A DNA stretch of 64,000 bases, from positions 8,304,520 through 8,368,519 of the forward strand of contig NC_054389.1 of the NCBI RefSeq assembly GCF_001625195.1, written 5' to 3'. This document shows positions 10,937-23,690 of this stretch, one piece after another. Source of the stretch: Drechmeria coniospora (taxonomy: Eukaryota > Ascomycota > Sordariomycetes > Hypocreales > Ophiocordycipitaceae). Numbering within the stretch: the first letter of the stretch is position 1; each line of letters begins with the position of its first letter. Made by a program: the position numbers and the translations under genes. The notes under the pieces were generated by a model. That model was not told the DNA's origin. It did no database searches and was given only the letters and a program-made list of their open reading frames with translations.

Positions 10937-12930
10937 GCATGCCCGGGGGCGAACGGGGGGCGCGGGCGGACGGTGGGCTGACGCGTCGCACAGGCTGCTG
11001 AACTCGATCACGAACCCGGACGCGACGGAATCCTCTTGAAACCTTGGACGGGCGGGCCGGCTGGATGTTTCCTTTGTCCAACTTGTTGACGCATTGATTC
11101 AATACCCCTTTGGCCACGGCAGTGTGCGTGCGCGATGAATGCCCGGGCCGTCAGCGTTGAGCAGCAGCACCATGACGTTTGAGCAGGATGGGAGGGGCAA
11201 CGTCGACGGAACGCAGCATTACGTGGGAGGTTAGCATTTCGTTCCATTTCCTTTGTGTTTTATTGTACCTTTTTTTCATTCGCCGTCTGGCGCCGCATGA
11301 GTTCCGATGAATGCTGCCTGATGCGCGTACGTGTGTAATTACGTATTGGTATTTGGTCAAGTAGGTGTGCCTCGGTCGCATGGATGTGAAACTGTGATAC
11401 CCCTCTTGCGCTCTCCACTGTGCCTGCGTCGGCTGCGATGATGGATGCACGAGTACAGCTACGATGAGTGTGACGGCACTCGCCGTCGAGGACGATACGG
11501 ATACGGTACGTGCTGCGTTCTTGTGTCGTTGTGAGTTCTGTACATGCCGCCAGCGATATCAGACGTTATGCTCTTGCCAGTACGGTGTGTAGGCAGCACG
11601 TACGGAGTGCTTGTACGTCCATGCACGCCATTGTACACCACACGCGTACGTGGATGACCCAAAACAGTCGACATGCCGCGACCTCGTTCGTCTGGGCCTT
11701 TGCATGGACACGCCCTGGAAGGTAGCAGATGCATTGATTTTGGGGAGAGGGGGGAGGTTCCGGGATGGGTGTCGTATCCACGCTCCGAATGCCATGCCGA
11801 ATGCCGGCGTTTGTTCAGGGGTTTAGGCCCGAGGTGGCCAATAAGCGCGGAAAATTTGTCAGCAGCGCAATGGCGCTCGCTGGTTGCGGGCTAGGCGTGT
11901 AAGTAGCGTACGGAGCACGCACTCCATATGAGTGCTCGTATTAAACACAAAATGCACTCCGCAAGTGCAGTAAGTACACTGCAGTATCACTCCGTACAGT
12001 ACGGCTACTCCGTACATGACCATGACTTCCGGCGCTGCCGAGTCAAGCGGCGCCAACGATTGATACTTCCTGTCACGCACGTGGACCTGTGCTCGTGGTC
12101 GGGGTCTTTGCCACCACCGCGGCGCCGACGATGATCATGATTGTCCGCATTGTTCCTCCGTAGTCCGAGGAGGCGCACGATGCAAAACGAAGAAGAAATC
12201 GAGAGATTGGTCGAGGCCTGTTGCGAGAATGCCATGGCCAATTGTACCATTGATGGCATGTACCGTCGGTGTACTTGTTATTGGTCATCATGGTACTTTC
12301 AGCACTAGGGAGTACGCGTGACAGGCTCATCGTGCTGTAATAATACCATGCAGGTGCGCTTGCACAGAGCCCGGTGCCCACAGTGCGGTACTTACTTGGT
12401 ACCTGCAGCTAACACGGAGCACTCAGCAGCACCCACAAGTATTACCTACTCCGTAAAACTAGCGACCGGCACTGCCGACAGTGGCACTCATGACGTCGCC
12501 CCGCAGGCCGTTGGCGGTGTGTAGGATTTCCGCTTCTGGTCGAACGTCATTGGACTCCGTCATTATTTCTCCGGTGCTCAAGGGATGCGCGCCGCATCGT
12601 GCCTTCCTCCCTGCAATTCCATCCTTCACCGCCGGAACGGCTGCTCTCTGCCTTTGTTGCCGCCAAGGCCTTTTTTTTCTCTCGTGACGCGTACAACCTT
12701 TGCATCTTGATCGAAACACAAATCGTATCGCGCGCGAGGACAAGGCATGTGCGTATAAGAGAATCGACGCTCGACACGGCGACCGGTGGACAGCAGCACC
12801 ATTGCCCGTCTAGGCGTGGGACGTTCGCTTCTCGTACCACCCGGCCTCGTTCGTATCCCACGGCCGTCGTGTCTCTGCGGCTCGACGAGCGGATCAAGCG
12901 GATCGAATGGGCCAGCTCGACAGCACGACC
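10937..12930. other. Intergenic region with GTAC-palindrome groups
   Basis: About 2 kb between the coiled-coil gene and the membrane-protein gene. Groups of tacggagta/tactccgta motifs occur near 11590-11625, 11900-12030 and 12240-12460. The last 350 bp are pyrimidine-rich and suit a promoter and leader. I found no coding sequence or RNA gene that I could support. Confidence 0.55.
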
Positions 12931-14447
12931 ATGGCCGAGGTCGGACGTGGAAGCCTGCAGGTGCCGTCGGCGTCGGCGCTGACGAGCAGGACGACGGGTT
13001 GTGGCGAGGTGGCAGAGAGCGTCACGGTCGGTGCCGATGGAGGCGAGGTTGCCGTTGATGGCGAGTCGACGAAAGAGTCGACGAAAGAGTCGACGACGGA
13101 GCCGACGAGCGGCGTGCAGGGCGGCCCGGACGTGTCGAGCAGCACGTTGGCACCGAGGCTGCCGAGCATGACCCTTCAACACCTCTCCGTCGACGACGTG
13201 CCCTCGAACAGGTCGGCCGGCGGCTCGTCCCAACACCGACCCAGCACGGAACCCCGACGGAGCGTCTCGTACGCGCTGCGGCCCCGGGCCGACGTCTACT
13301 ACGACTCGCGGGCGGCGACGCGGTCCGAATGGAAGCGTCGGGCGATGACGTTGCAGGAATACTACGACGACAACCCTCAGCTCCTCCCGCAGCTGCCCTT
13401 CACCTGGCATCACGGCCGCCGCCGGTGGCGTCTCTTCTTCTTCGCCTTTCTCGTCTTCGTCGACGCCAGCCTGATACCGATAGCCTTGTACTACGGCCTG
13501 CGCTACGGCGGCCACGTCGAGGGGTGGATCATCTTCGCCGTCGTCACGACCATCTGGGGCGGGCCGACGTATATCGAGTTCGCCATCCGCACCTTCCGTC
13601 TCGTCAAGAAGGAGAGGTTCTACCGGCCGCTCGGCACGGAGAGCAGGTGGTGCTTCGACATGCTGACGTGGGCCTCGGTCCTGACCATCACCGTCGTCAC
13701 GGCCCTCTTCATCATCGGCAGCGCGCCGCACAACGTCTGGCTCCGGGTGCTCTGCATGCCGGCGCCGGCGATCCTGTACTGCCTCGGAGGCGTGCTCGCC
13801 GTCTCGACGCTCTTTCACGCCATGGCCTGGCCGGCACCCTTTCGAATCAGCTCGACGGCCAAGGGTGCGCAGGTAAGAAGCGACCGCCGCGCCGACAGCC
13901 CGCCCGCGCGACGTGGTCGAGGCGAGGCGAGGAGCCGAGGGGCGTACCCTCGCATCGGAGCGACGGATGGCTGACGCGTGCGCAATAACAGGTCCTTCCG
14001 GGCGCCTACTACTTCATCGAAGACGTCGTCGCCGTCAACGCGGGCGCCGGACGGCCCTACCGAGAGGCGCTGGCGGCGCGGTACAAGGCGAGCGTCCGCT
14101 TCCGGCGGATGCTATACGTGCAGTCGCTGTTCTGGTCGATACCGGCGCTGCTGCTGGCGATACCGCTGACCGTCATCGCCGTCATCCCGCCGGTGCCGGC
14201 GACGGTTGCCTACGGCGTGTGCTGGGCCGTGCCCTTTGTGTGGAGCGGCCTCTGGGGTGCCATCTCCATCCGGTGGTGCAAGAGGGAGATGACGAGGGAA
14301 AGGATCGAATGGGGCATGGAGGCGGATGCGGAAGACAAGACCGAGGGGGATGCCGATGCCGATGCCGATGCCGATGCGAGAACGACGTCGGCGGCCGGCG
14401 AGGCCAAGCAGGGTTCGACGACGCCGGAAAGGAGCGAGACGGCCTAG
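12931..14447 (+). CDS. Six-helix integral membrane protein, function unknown
   Basis: Two exons, 12931-13872 and 13992-14447, across a 119-nt intron (GTAAGA...AACAG), give 465 aa. I chose the ATG at 12931 because its context (ACCATGG) is much better than that of the in-frame ATG at 12907, which would add 8 residues. Residues 1-160 are Ser/Thr-rich and presumably cytosolic. Predicted helices lie at about 167-189, 199-219, 244-264, 275-299, 361-382 and 386-408. Between helices 4 and 5 is a conserved-looking YYFIEDVVAVNAGAGRPYRE segment, which I recall from uncharacterised fungal membrane proteins. The tail is acidic, with a (DA)n run encoded by a GATGCC repeat. A tandem TCGACGAAAGAG unit encodes an STKE repeat near residue 50. 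Transport or signalling are both possible; nothing visible decides between them. Confidence 0.8.
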
Positions 14448-15730
14448 ACGGCCTAGACGGCACCGTCGGACGGAGCGAGGATCCGGTCAGAGTCAAGATT
14501 CGTCATGAGCCTTTGGGAGGTGCGGTGACGGATGGATGAGGGGATGGACAGATTGCAAAGCGCGAAATGGCCGCATGCCATTCCGCCGCGTGCCGCCTGG
14601 CCGTGGCCCGCACCCGTTCCCGCAGCACGCCCGAGTACGGCACCCGCGCTCTTGTTCGCATCCGTCCGGGCACCGTCCATTTGTACTGCGCATGCAGGTA
14701 CGGCGTCCAAGGCGTACGCGTACGCCTGACGATGCTGGCATGGAGCATGCTGCGGGTGCTCGTCGTATTATACGCCCCTCGTTCCCTGCCGCGAGGCCGT
14801 CGGCAAGACGTGCGCCCTGTCGTGCTGCCGGGACGGAATGAGATGGACGACGGATGGGAGCATACGAGCATACTTGCGAGCATACGAGCATACGAGCAGA
14901 GGGTGCAGGCACATGGATGGACGGGCGCTCGTACAGTAAAGATGCACGCGAGCACAGTGTGTGCGCGTGCATGCACTTGCGGCGGTTGATCCGATGCCGT
15001 TGCTGCGCCTGTCTTGGCGCACATGCACAACAACGCAGGGAAGCGGCCGCGAAGGTCCCGCCGAGCCGATGCCGATGGCTGCTGCCGATACGACGTAGAC
15101 CGTCGTATCCGCATGGGGCTTCGCCGGCCGCTCGCGACAGCGCCGCCTGGCTTTCCTTCGCAACGTGACAGCGGCCGTCATCGAGGGCCGGGGAGGGAGG
15201 CTGCGAGCTCTGCGGGGGAATATCGGCACCGATATGCCATTGCTTACTTCATGTACATGGGTGTACAGGCGCAAGCGGGTGCATGGATTGCAACGAGTGC
15301 ACGTCATCAGCATCAGCATCAGCATCAGCATCAGCATCAGCATCGCCGTCTCCATTCCGTCATCATGGTATGGGGAGCGCGCCGCCGACCTTACTGTACG
15401 GGCGGTGCTGTGGCCAAAGCGTGTGCGCGGTATGGATACGAGCAAGCCGTACGGCGCACGCGTACGGAGCACAGCGAGCATGTATCGCATGCAAATGTAC
15501 GAGCCAGGCACGAAAATGAAGCATTCGCCTGCCGGCACCGACAGGCGACGAAGAATGTCGATTCGACCACGGAGCATGCCCAGGGCCACCCGCGCCAAGT
15601 TTGTCGGTGATTTCAGCTCACCTGGCTGGATTGCCTACAGCCCGAAGACGGTTGGCCGTTGGCACGGGCCGTGCGTGCTTGGTCGGGCGGCGGGAGTTTG
15701 TTTCCACAGACACGGGCACTGAAATCATCA
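14448..15730. other. Gene-free GC-rich spacer
   Basis: Downstream of the membrane-protein gene. Several open frames of 60-270 codons cross this stretch in all frames, but none shows a recognisable domain, intron structure or protein-like composition. It contains the CAGCAT repeat at 15305-15344. Confidence 0.5.
15305..15344 (+). repeat. (CATCAG)n hexanucleotide repeat
   Basis: About six and a half uninterrupted copies of CATCAG. It is not inside a supported gene. Confidence 0.95.
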
Positions 15731-16290
15731 AGCGTATAATACTGTACAGTTAAGTACGGAGTGCAGTACGGAGTACCGGAGGTGATTGTACATGTACTTG
15801 CCGTAGGTGTACAGTACATGCAAGGACTGGCAAGGACTGCAAGTACAGTACAACTCTGCACATGTACATAAGTAAGTAGGGTACTGTACTCCGTAACTGT
15901 ACTCCGTATTACAGTACAACTACATCTAGATGCAAGTACAAGTACTTACTCCGCAGTCAGAGTCAGCTTTGGGGGTGGAGGTTGAAACAAGGTGAGGGTG
16001 AATGAGCATGCCAAGTGGCTCCGCTGCTGCTCATCAGCCTATTGGCGGCTGATGACGAACGAAATACGGGGAACAAAACAACAGGCAGCGCGCCTTCCGG
16101 CCACGACTTCTTTCGCTATCGAGCCGGTGAACCGCAGAGTAATTGCGGGAACGAGCAGATTTTGCGCCCGTCGTGACCTGTGCAGCTGCCGACGGTATTC
16201 GTTCCTACAGTACGGAGCACTTGCAGCAGCGTCCAAGTACAGTAGGGCAATACTCTGTGCTGCTGATGTACTTTTACTCTGCCGCAACTA

Positions 16291-16379
16291 CCCGTACATG
16301 TGCTGTCATCTTCTCGTACATGTGCTGTCATCTACTCGTACATGTACTGTCATCTACTTGTACTGGTACTGTCATCTAC
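16291..16379 (+). repeat. Diverged 22-bp tandem repeat
   Basis: Four consecutive units of about 22 bp based on TCGTACATGTGCTGTCATCTAC. The unit contains the same GTAC core as the surrounding palindromes. Copies differ mainly by transitions, and the last is the most diverged. Confidence 0.85.
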
Positions 16380-19300
16380 CAGTGCGTGTAAGTACTTGTC
16401 TCATTACAAATATTGTTTGATACAGTTCGATACCCGTGCCTTTGCACCGAGTCGAGTCTCCTGTCAGCGTGCGGCCCACGGTGGTCAGTAACTGCCAGTA
16501 CACCAACAGCAATATACAAGTGCATGCAAGTATACGGAGTACTTAGAAGCACAGAGTACATGTACACCTAAGAGATTCAAGCGCTTACAGTACTTGTTGT
16601 ATTTGCAAGTACTTGCGCTAGAGTACGTAGTACTGCACAATGACAGTACACTTACTGTACAGTACTAGGTAATACTACCTACCTTAGGTACTAAGGTAGA
16701 TGCCGTACTAAGGGAGGGGTAGATAGCACTGGCTAGGCATCACTGCTACTAGCAACGAGGCAATCTCAAGTACCTGGAGGGAGTGAGGTAGTGCACCCTC
16801 ACACCCCCACGAGTGCTGTACTTAGGCGCGCACTACTTACGAGCACAGAGACACCTCCATCGGTACAACGTTGTATGCATCGCATGCTCATGTACACCTA
16901 TTTGCATGCTGCATGTGATTACTCGCACGTGGAAATTTACACTTGCATTTGCCGATTCAGGACGCGCAGGCAAGTAGATTGCGGAAGAAAGTATGCCCAC
17001 GCCTGCGCTGTGCAAGTGCACATCAACCACTGCAAGTGCCAGCACGGTTAACCGCCTTGGTTGTATGTGAACATGCACCCGCCAGTACATGAGCACTCGT
17101 CGAAAGCCCCGCCATGTCCACTTACCTTGGTACCTGCGCACTTATACATGTGCTGGACATGTGCGAGCACTTGCGCCTACATGCATGCGCAGTAGTAGCG
17201 GTAGTATACTATTAGGACTCCTCTCCACGTACGATGCTAAAAGGCTTTGCTGGTATTAGCAGCGCTTGCATGTCACTATGGGCCACGATGGGCACTATAG
17301 ATGCTCTGCGTTGCTATCACTGTGGCCCCTGCCTATTCCCTGGAGCCAGATCGTGCGTCAGCTGCGCCGGGCATCGCCCGCCTCCTTCGAGAAGCATCAT
17401 CGACTGCGACGATACCCCAAAGTACTTGGAGCTTGCCAAGTTGCCCGCCGCCCTTTTCGCTAATTTCTCGGGCATGGTTTGCGAGGGCGTCCTGACGCCG
17501 GTCCAATGAAACCGTCGACCGGCGGGCGCCGGGCAGCACGCAGTAATTATTAGTTGCCTGCCTGTACAGAAAGTACACGTACATGTACAAGTACATGCAA
17601 GCACACTAGTGCAGCACTTGCGAGTACAGCAAGTACTTGCTTGTATTCATCAAGTAGACCATCCGATGTAGTTGTACTTGCAGGTGTACTTGCAGGTGTA
17701 GACGTATGAACGAGACGAAACAAGGGAATGCATGCATCAAATGCGGGAACAAGAGCGGAGACGGACAGCAAGGCCCACTGGGGCGCTGCAAATGCACCTA
17801 AGTACAAGTATTGCACCTACAGTACAAGTATTTACAGTACAAGCACACCTGCTCCGTAGACGTACTGTATTTACTGTAAATGCACTCTGTATACTACTAA
17901 GGTACTAGGTACCTTAGGTAAGTACCTACTTGGTACAGTAATACGCTGCGTGTGCCTGTACGTACTTGCGGTGCAAGCATCTGCGAGGTACAAAGGACTG
18001 TACTCCGTCAGTGCTGTGTTTACCTAGCCTACATGTCAAGACCCGACCCAGCAGAGTAATACTTGCACGGCACCTTGCACAGTGTAGTAGTCCTTAGCAT
18101 AGCACCCGTGCTACTAATAATATATGGACGCATTCTCGTGCAAGGAGAGGAGTTCTACGAGTGGCATCGTGCGTGCACGGGTAGCCATGGACTTTTGCAC
18201 GTCTAGTTATGCACTACTAAGGCTGGAGCGACGATTCGGACGGATTGCTTGCACATGGATGGAACGTCACGGACGACGAGTACCATCCACGTATGCATCA
18301 CACGTGGTGAAGGCATCGTCTCCGTTCCCCGTACTCCTTGAGGGCTTTCACCGTGCACAGTCCCTCGTCCGATGCGACGATCAATAGGTGCCGTGCACGT
18401 ACGGCGCGGAGTACGGCGAACGAGAATTGGACGGTGGCCTACAGAACCCAGCTGCCTACCCTAAAGTGATTGTTGTTGGGCAATCATGGATGCGACCACA
18501 ACCACGGCGCATGACGATGCAGCTCATCCGTTCCGGAACGGGGAGGAAACGGATTAATAGCACGAATGCTCGTGTATGTCTTTTGGAACGAACACTTACA
18601 GTGTATGTTGAAGTTGGTAAGTCGGTTGTTGTTGTGTGGTCGTCTCAGAGCCGCAAGCCACGTGGCGTTTCGCCAGACAACCTACCGATTACCGAGATAT
18701 GCGGCTGGCGAAGGATTGTCCGTCCCACGCAGGACAATCCATACGTGCGATCCTACGCCAGATAAGTACCTCTACCACATCCTCCGTCGGAATACCGTGA
18801 ATCCGCATGTACATGTACATGCACCCCTATCGCTGAAGTATAGCACACACCAGTTGCTATACAATGCCCGGAGTAAGTACTGCCTATCTTGACCGCATAC
18901 TACTATTAGTAGGTAGGTATTATGCATCATGCAGTACAGTACGGAGTACACATACTTGCCATTAATACTGCACACCGTACGGAGTACTGGCAGAGCACGT
19001 GTATTCTTGTACTCACACCACATCACTGCCCATACACGTATACTGTATTCTTGTGCCCGTAGGTGTGCATGCGCAGATGGCGGCCACTCCGTATGTTGTA
19101 CGGCGACAGTCTGCGTGCAGATATATGCTCTCACCTGCCTGGGCACACACACACATGTACTGTATGCCGTGTGCTTGTGCGTTGGAGTCGACACATGCTT
19201 GCACACGTTATACGTATGCGTCTGAGCATATGCGCATCTGCATCCGCACACTATTTCTTGCGCTTGTTTTCATGCATGCAAGTATAGGTGCAAGTACCGC

Positions 19301-20354
19301 AAAAGTCGTCGTTGCGCTCCGCAGAACGGAGCTGCTGGATCGTTGCATCTGGCCGATCGGAGACGACGACGATCCTCGCTCAGGAGGTAACCACCGAACG
19401 CAACACGGGCAGCGGGGATGAATAGAGGCATTTTGGTTGTCGGCACATGTCCGTACCCGCTCGTGGTGTATTACATGCTCGCGGTATACATGCTCGAGGC
19501 ATGTATGTTCGTGGTATGAGTACTAGGTACTCTGCAAGTTACAAGTAAGTACATGTAATGTACGCCGTAGTATGTGCAACTTTCGTTGTAGGCTGCACAC
19601 GCAAGCACAGTACACCTACAAGTACGGAGTAATTACCTAGTACTTACATGCTCAGACTCAATGCTGCGCCAGTGCCATCCGCAAGCAAGGACCGCCTACT
19701 GGTACCTACAAGTAGGTTAGTAGGTACAGTAGGTAGGTGTACCTACTTACATGTACACCGTACACTTAAGCACCAGTAATAATGCAAGTCTTAAAGTACT
19801 CCGTAGGTGTACAGTAATTACACCGACATGTGAGCACTAAGTACGGAGTACTAGTAGCTTGGTAGTCAAGTACGGAGTACATGTGCAGAGTACGTAGCGC
19901 AGCAAGCACAGTGTGCTGTACTTGCAACAATACTTGCAAGCACATGCAGCGCGGGAGAGGACTAGGTCCCTGGCGTGAGCGCCCGCGGGTCCTGCCAGTC
20001 GTCGTCCCTCCCGGAAGCCAAGCCAAGCTTAATTTTCATTTAGCTTTTAGCAGCGTTGGCAGGGAGGGGGGCCGTGCCGACTTGACAGCTTGACAATTCG
20101 GGGTGTCCTTGCCACCAAGCAACGACTCCATCGGCGTGCAAAGGTAGTCTCAAGTACAGAGTACAGAGTACACCTACATGTACAACATGTACATGCAAGT
20201 ACTTACTCCCTGCTGCAAGTACAAGCGCAGTACTCTGCACTCCGGACATGTGTACACCCAAATGCAGTACTGTACTGTACAAGTATTACATGCGCAATAC
20301 GGAGTACGGAGCAAGTACAGTAAGTACTTCTGCCAGTTCGAAAAATAGGTACAT

Positions 20355-20372
20355 GTACTCCGTACGGAGTAC
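20355..20372. repeat. Perfect 18-bp palindrome of the GTACTCCGT half-site
   Basis: GTACTCCGTACGGAGTAC reads identically on both strands. It is the full inverted-repeat form of the motif that occurs as half-sites or partial palindromes throughout the spacers of this window. A shorter version, CTCCGTACGGAG, is at about 5376-5387. Confidence 0.9.
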
Positions 20373-21200
20373 TGTAGACGAGAATAGCTGGCCGCCCTGC
20401 CTGTGCGTCGTAGCTCGTGGATCATACCTAGGTAGTGGGCGGACCCGGGCAACAGGGCCCTGAAGCAATTACCTGTTGTGGCATGGACCGGCCTGAAACC
20501 GTCGCGAAGAATAGTGGGTAATAGCGCAGGTCCTGCTGCCGGCTGCCGCCGCCCAACGTCAATGTACTTACAAGTACCTCGATCTCGCCTCGGCATGTCG
20601 TTGCGGTGATGTGCAGGTACCGTAGTTTCGTATCAGCACTTGCCAACCGACAAAGTCTGCCACCTTCGAACCAGTACCAACAGTCCCGCGAGTGCATTTA
20701 CAGTAGGCATCATGTACGCACCAGGGCTCCTAGCGCACGCTACTCGTACATGTGAAGATGAACATCTTAGTCGCCGTACCTACCTATCAGGGTATCACGA
20801 CCGCCTGGGCATCATGTCAGGTACGCTCTGCTCCGATCTCCGCGCTCCGTTCCTCGTTCGAGACCAGGCGCAGTGCGTAAGTACTCTCCAGCAGCAGGTG
20901 CCGGTGCGGCCAGTGCACACCCAAGCACAGTACGTACCGGCGCCCGCCTGACTGACTCCCCAAAGTGACGTGATCGGCTCTCCATCCCCCTCCCCCCCAA
21001 CCCCTTCCCCCAGTCGTGCTGTCAGTGGTCGTGCAGTGCAACTAACAGGTGTAATTACCTACGTACCTAGTACTGACTACTCCGTACCCGCACACTTTCA
21101 AGTAAGGAATTACATGTACTTACTGCACAATTACTTACTCGTTCGGCTCGTCGTGCAAGGGTACAAGGCGCATGTACTTACTCCCTACTGGTGCCATACA

Positions 21201-23690
21201 TAGCACGGGTACCTCGCGCGACATGCAGCCGACCAATGGCGATGCGCCCTTCCGACCAGGGAGCGAGGCTTCCCCGACGTGTGTTGACTCGCCGTTTTTC
21301 AACTGTGGACAGCTGTCCGTGACCTTGCTTGTCTCGCACGCACCTTGACCCGACTTGCCTCGCCGAATCCTGCGAGCGAGCGATGGCCTGAACGCCGGGA
21401 CGGAGCCCAGGGCGAAACGAATTCGACGACGAGTCGAGTTTCAGCACGAACCTCCAGCCCGAGTAGGGATGACCCCTCTCCTCGAGAGCACCGGACGGAC
21501 GACCGACGGCACGTTGCCAAGGACAAGTACGCTCAGGGCGAGAGGGAAGCGAGCCGGCTGAAATGAAAGAATATGTGCTTGTGGCACGCCCGAGCCCGGA
21601 ATCCACCCGCGAGTCCTCCGCACCCTCCCCATCCGGCGGCGTGCAGCACCGCGCAGTACGCCGACGAGCACGCCGACGGCCATCTGCTACCTGCGGTGCC
21701 AACACCAAGTGCTCAAGCTAGTGCTTTGTCCGTCTCTGTCCGGGCCAGGGTGCGGTGCACTTACTTAGGTGCGCGATGCGCTGCGCAGTGCTCAGGTGTT
21801 TGGGCCAGCCTTGCCGACTCCGCCCTTCAGCTGGCCGGCGACCGACCGCCATGCTGCAGGACCGCGAGGCCTCGAGGACTCGCAGTCGGACGTGCAGCTC
21901 TACCAAGTGGATGAGCGTGCCCGCAGGCCCGGCAACCGCAGGCAAGGACGACGGCGGTACGAGCACATGCATGTGTGGATGAGGACGCGTAAGTACGCCT
22001 GCTCCCGCCGCCGCCTACGGTGCGTGCACACCTACAGATACAACCGCAACGACCATCAACTCGCAGTTGTTCGGCGCCGCAGGTGTGCACTTCCATCCGG
22101 ACACGCCATGCCCACGTCTGATTGGCGAACCGCCGCCATCCCTTGTCCATCGGCCGACCTCTCCCAGCCTCACCCTGGTCCATATCGCGCCTTGATATAG
22201 GCCGGGCACCTCGAAATTCATCGTCAGCATTGCCTCTTCGCGCCTCGTCGCTTCGACGGAGCGTCACGCCCACGACGTGTACCTGCAAGTGCGCTACAAT
22301 GACACTTACTTTCTCGCCCTGTAATTACCGCTGCTCGCATATGCCGCCGCCGAAGAGGTCTTGTACACCCCCGTGCTTACCCCTGCTCACGAGTCCACGC
22401 CTTTCTCACGGCTTGGCCGCGGATGTGAGCTGCCTACCTACCTCACGGATGTGCCCGTCAAGATGGAGCATTGCGGGTATGCTTGTACTCGCGCCCTGGA
22501 GTGCTGAACTACCCGGAGCTAGAGCTTGCTGTACCCCAGCCCCCAGCTCTCTCAACGGACGCTACGCTACTCGCAGACATGCCCGTGCCTGATGCATCTT
22601 TTTCGACCTTGATCTCCTGCTCGCAACCACCACCGCCACACCCGTCAAAGGACCGCTCTCGTCTGCTCGTTTCGTTATCCCTCGACCGTCGCGGCGACGT
22701 CTGTGGCACGACGTCTGCGGGACGACGACGACGACGACGACGACGAGGATGACGACAATAGAGGGGGCCGTCACCCTTCCGACCACGCCGTTCATGCCTC
22801 GCACGCATTCCGAAATACCTACCTATTCGTAGACCGCCCGATATTGTCGGGACCTCCCTGCTCCACCAGCCTGTGACCTTGCTTGTACATATTGACCGGG
22901 TCGCGGCTAATAGCAAGTTTGATGGGGACGCGGCAAGTCCACCACCTCCTTGCACGTACATGTTATGTACTTACGGTACTCTATCCTCCTCGTACGCCGA
23001 TGCACGACTCCATATTTGCAAGGACATGTACGTGTGTACCGCACGAGTGTCATAATTAGCGTACATGTACCGGTACATGGACTTTATCTCGCTCGGAGGC
23101 CTGCGAAAATCAGTTTCAACACTCGCCCCCGCTCACTTGCTTCGGTTTTGACCTTCAGACGACGACTCCATGCCGGGCCCGGGGACGAGTCAACGGGCTT
23201 GCTTCACTTGTCCTCGCACGGCACTCAATTTTCTTTCCTTCAGATCGAGCGTGGACGAAAATCAGTAATAGCGGCCTGTCAAGACCATCGTGGCCGCCGT
23301 TGTCTGCTCGTCCGAGTGGAACGTGGCCCACGGGTCAAGTGCGTGGGCCCCCTGGCTGCCTCTTGGCCCCGTCCGTCCTGATCCCGATTCCACCACCACC
23401 ACCACCACCACCACCACCACCACTTATTACTTACTTATGCATCATACACTTAGGATACAAGGGTGCGAGTACTCCGTACGTGCTACCCATCCATACACGT
23501 ACAAGTACAGTACATGCCTACCCGTACCCGACCTGCCATGCCATGTCGCCACCGGGTAGATACCGAGGGACCGAAATTATGAGCCCTGCTGAATCGCTCT
23601 GCACCAAGCAGTGCACGTACGGAGTCCTCGTAGACGCTTGCTCGTCGAGCCCACGAAGAACCTGTTACCCAGATAACAAGCTGCTGTCCC
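21201..23690. other. Gene-free spacer with simple repeats
   Basis: Open frames are present but lack recognisable domains. A (CGA)n run lies at 22721-22746 and a (CCA)n run of about 11 copies at 23390-23423. A few GTAC motifs occur at 22960-23070. The richer GC content compared with 15.7-21.2 kb leaves room for an unrecognised transcript, but I cannot define one. Confidence 0.45.
23390..23423 (+). repeat. (CCA)n trinucleotide repeat
   Basis: About 11 uninterrupted CCA triplets outside any supported gene. Confidence 0.95.

Larger units (their letters stand above)
15731..21200. other. 5.5-kb field of GTAC-centred palindromes
   Basis: The longest tract of the window's characteristic spacer DNA. 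It is packed with tacggagta/tactccgta, caagtac/gtacttg, tactgtacagta, gtacatgtac and aggtacct motifs, often overlapping. The longest perfect palindrome I found is GTACTCCGTACGGAGTAC at 20355-20372. A diverged 22-bp tandem repeat lies at 16291-16379. No open frame here has convincing coding character; a 91-codon frame at 17234-17509 has an ATG but no recognisable domain or flanking signals. Confidence 0.7.

Noticed and set aside
16291..16379. CRISPR-like regularly spaced repeat
   Set aside because: Units are directly adjacent without unique spacers and the DNA is eukaryotic; it is a simple tandem repeat.
17234..17509. 91-codon frame in the GTAC field with several cysteines
   Set aside because: It has an ATG but no signal peptide, domain, promoter element or introns, and three overlapping frames of equal quality exist.
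15731..21200. Intact transposable element in the gene-free tract
   Set aside because: No transposase, reverse transcriptase or integrase motif was found in any frame, and no long terminal inverted or direct repeats could be paired by eye.
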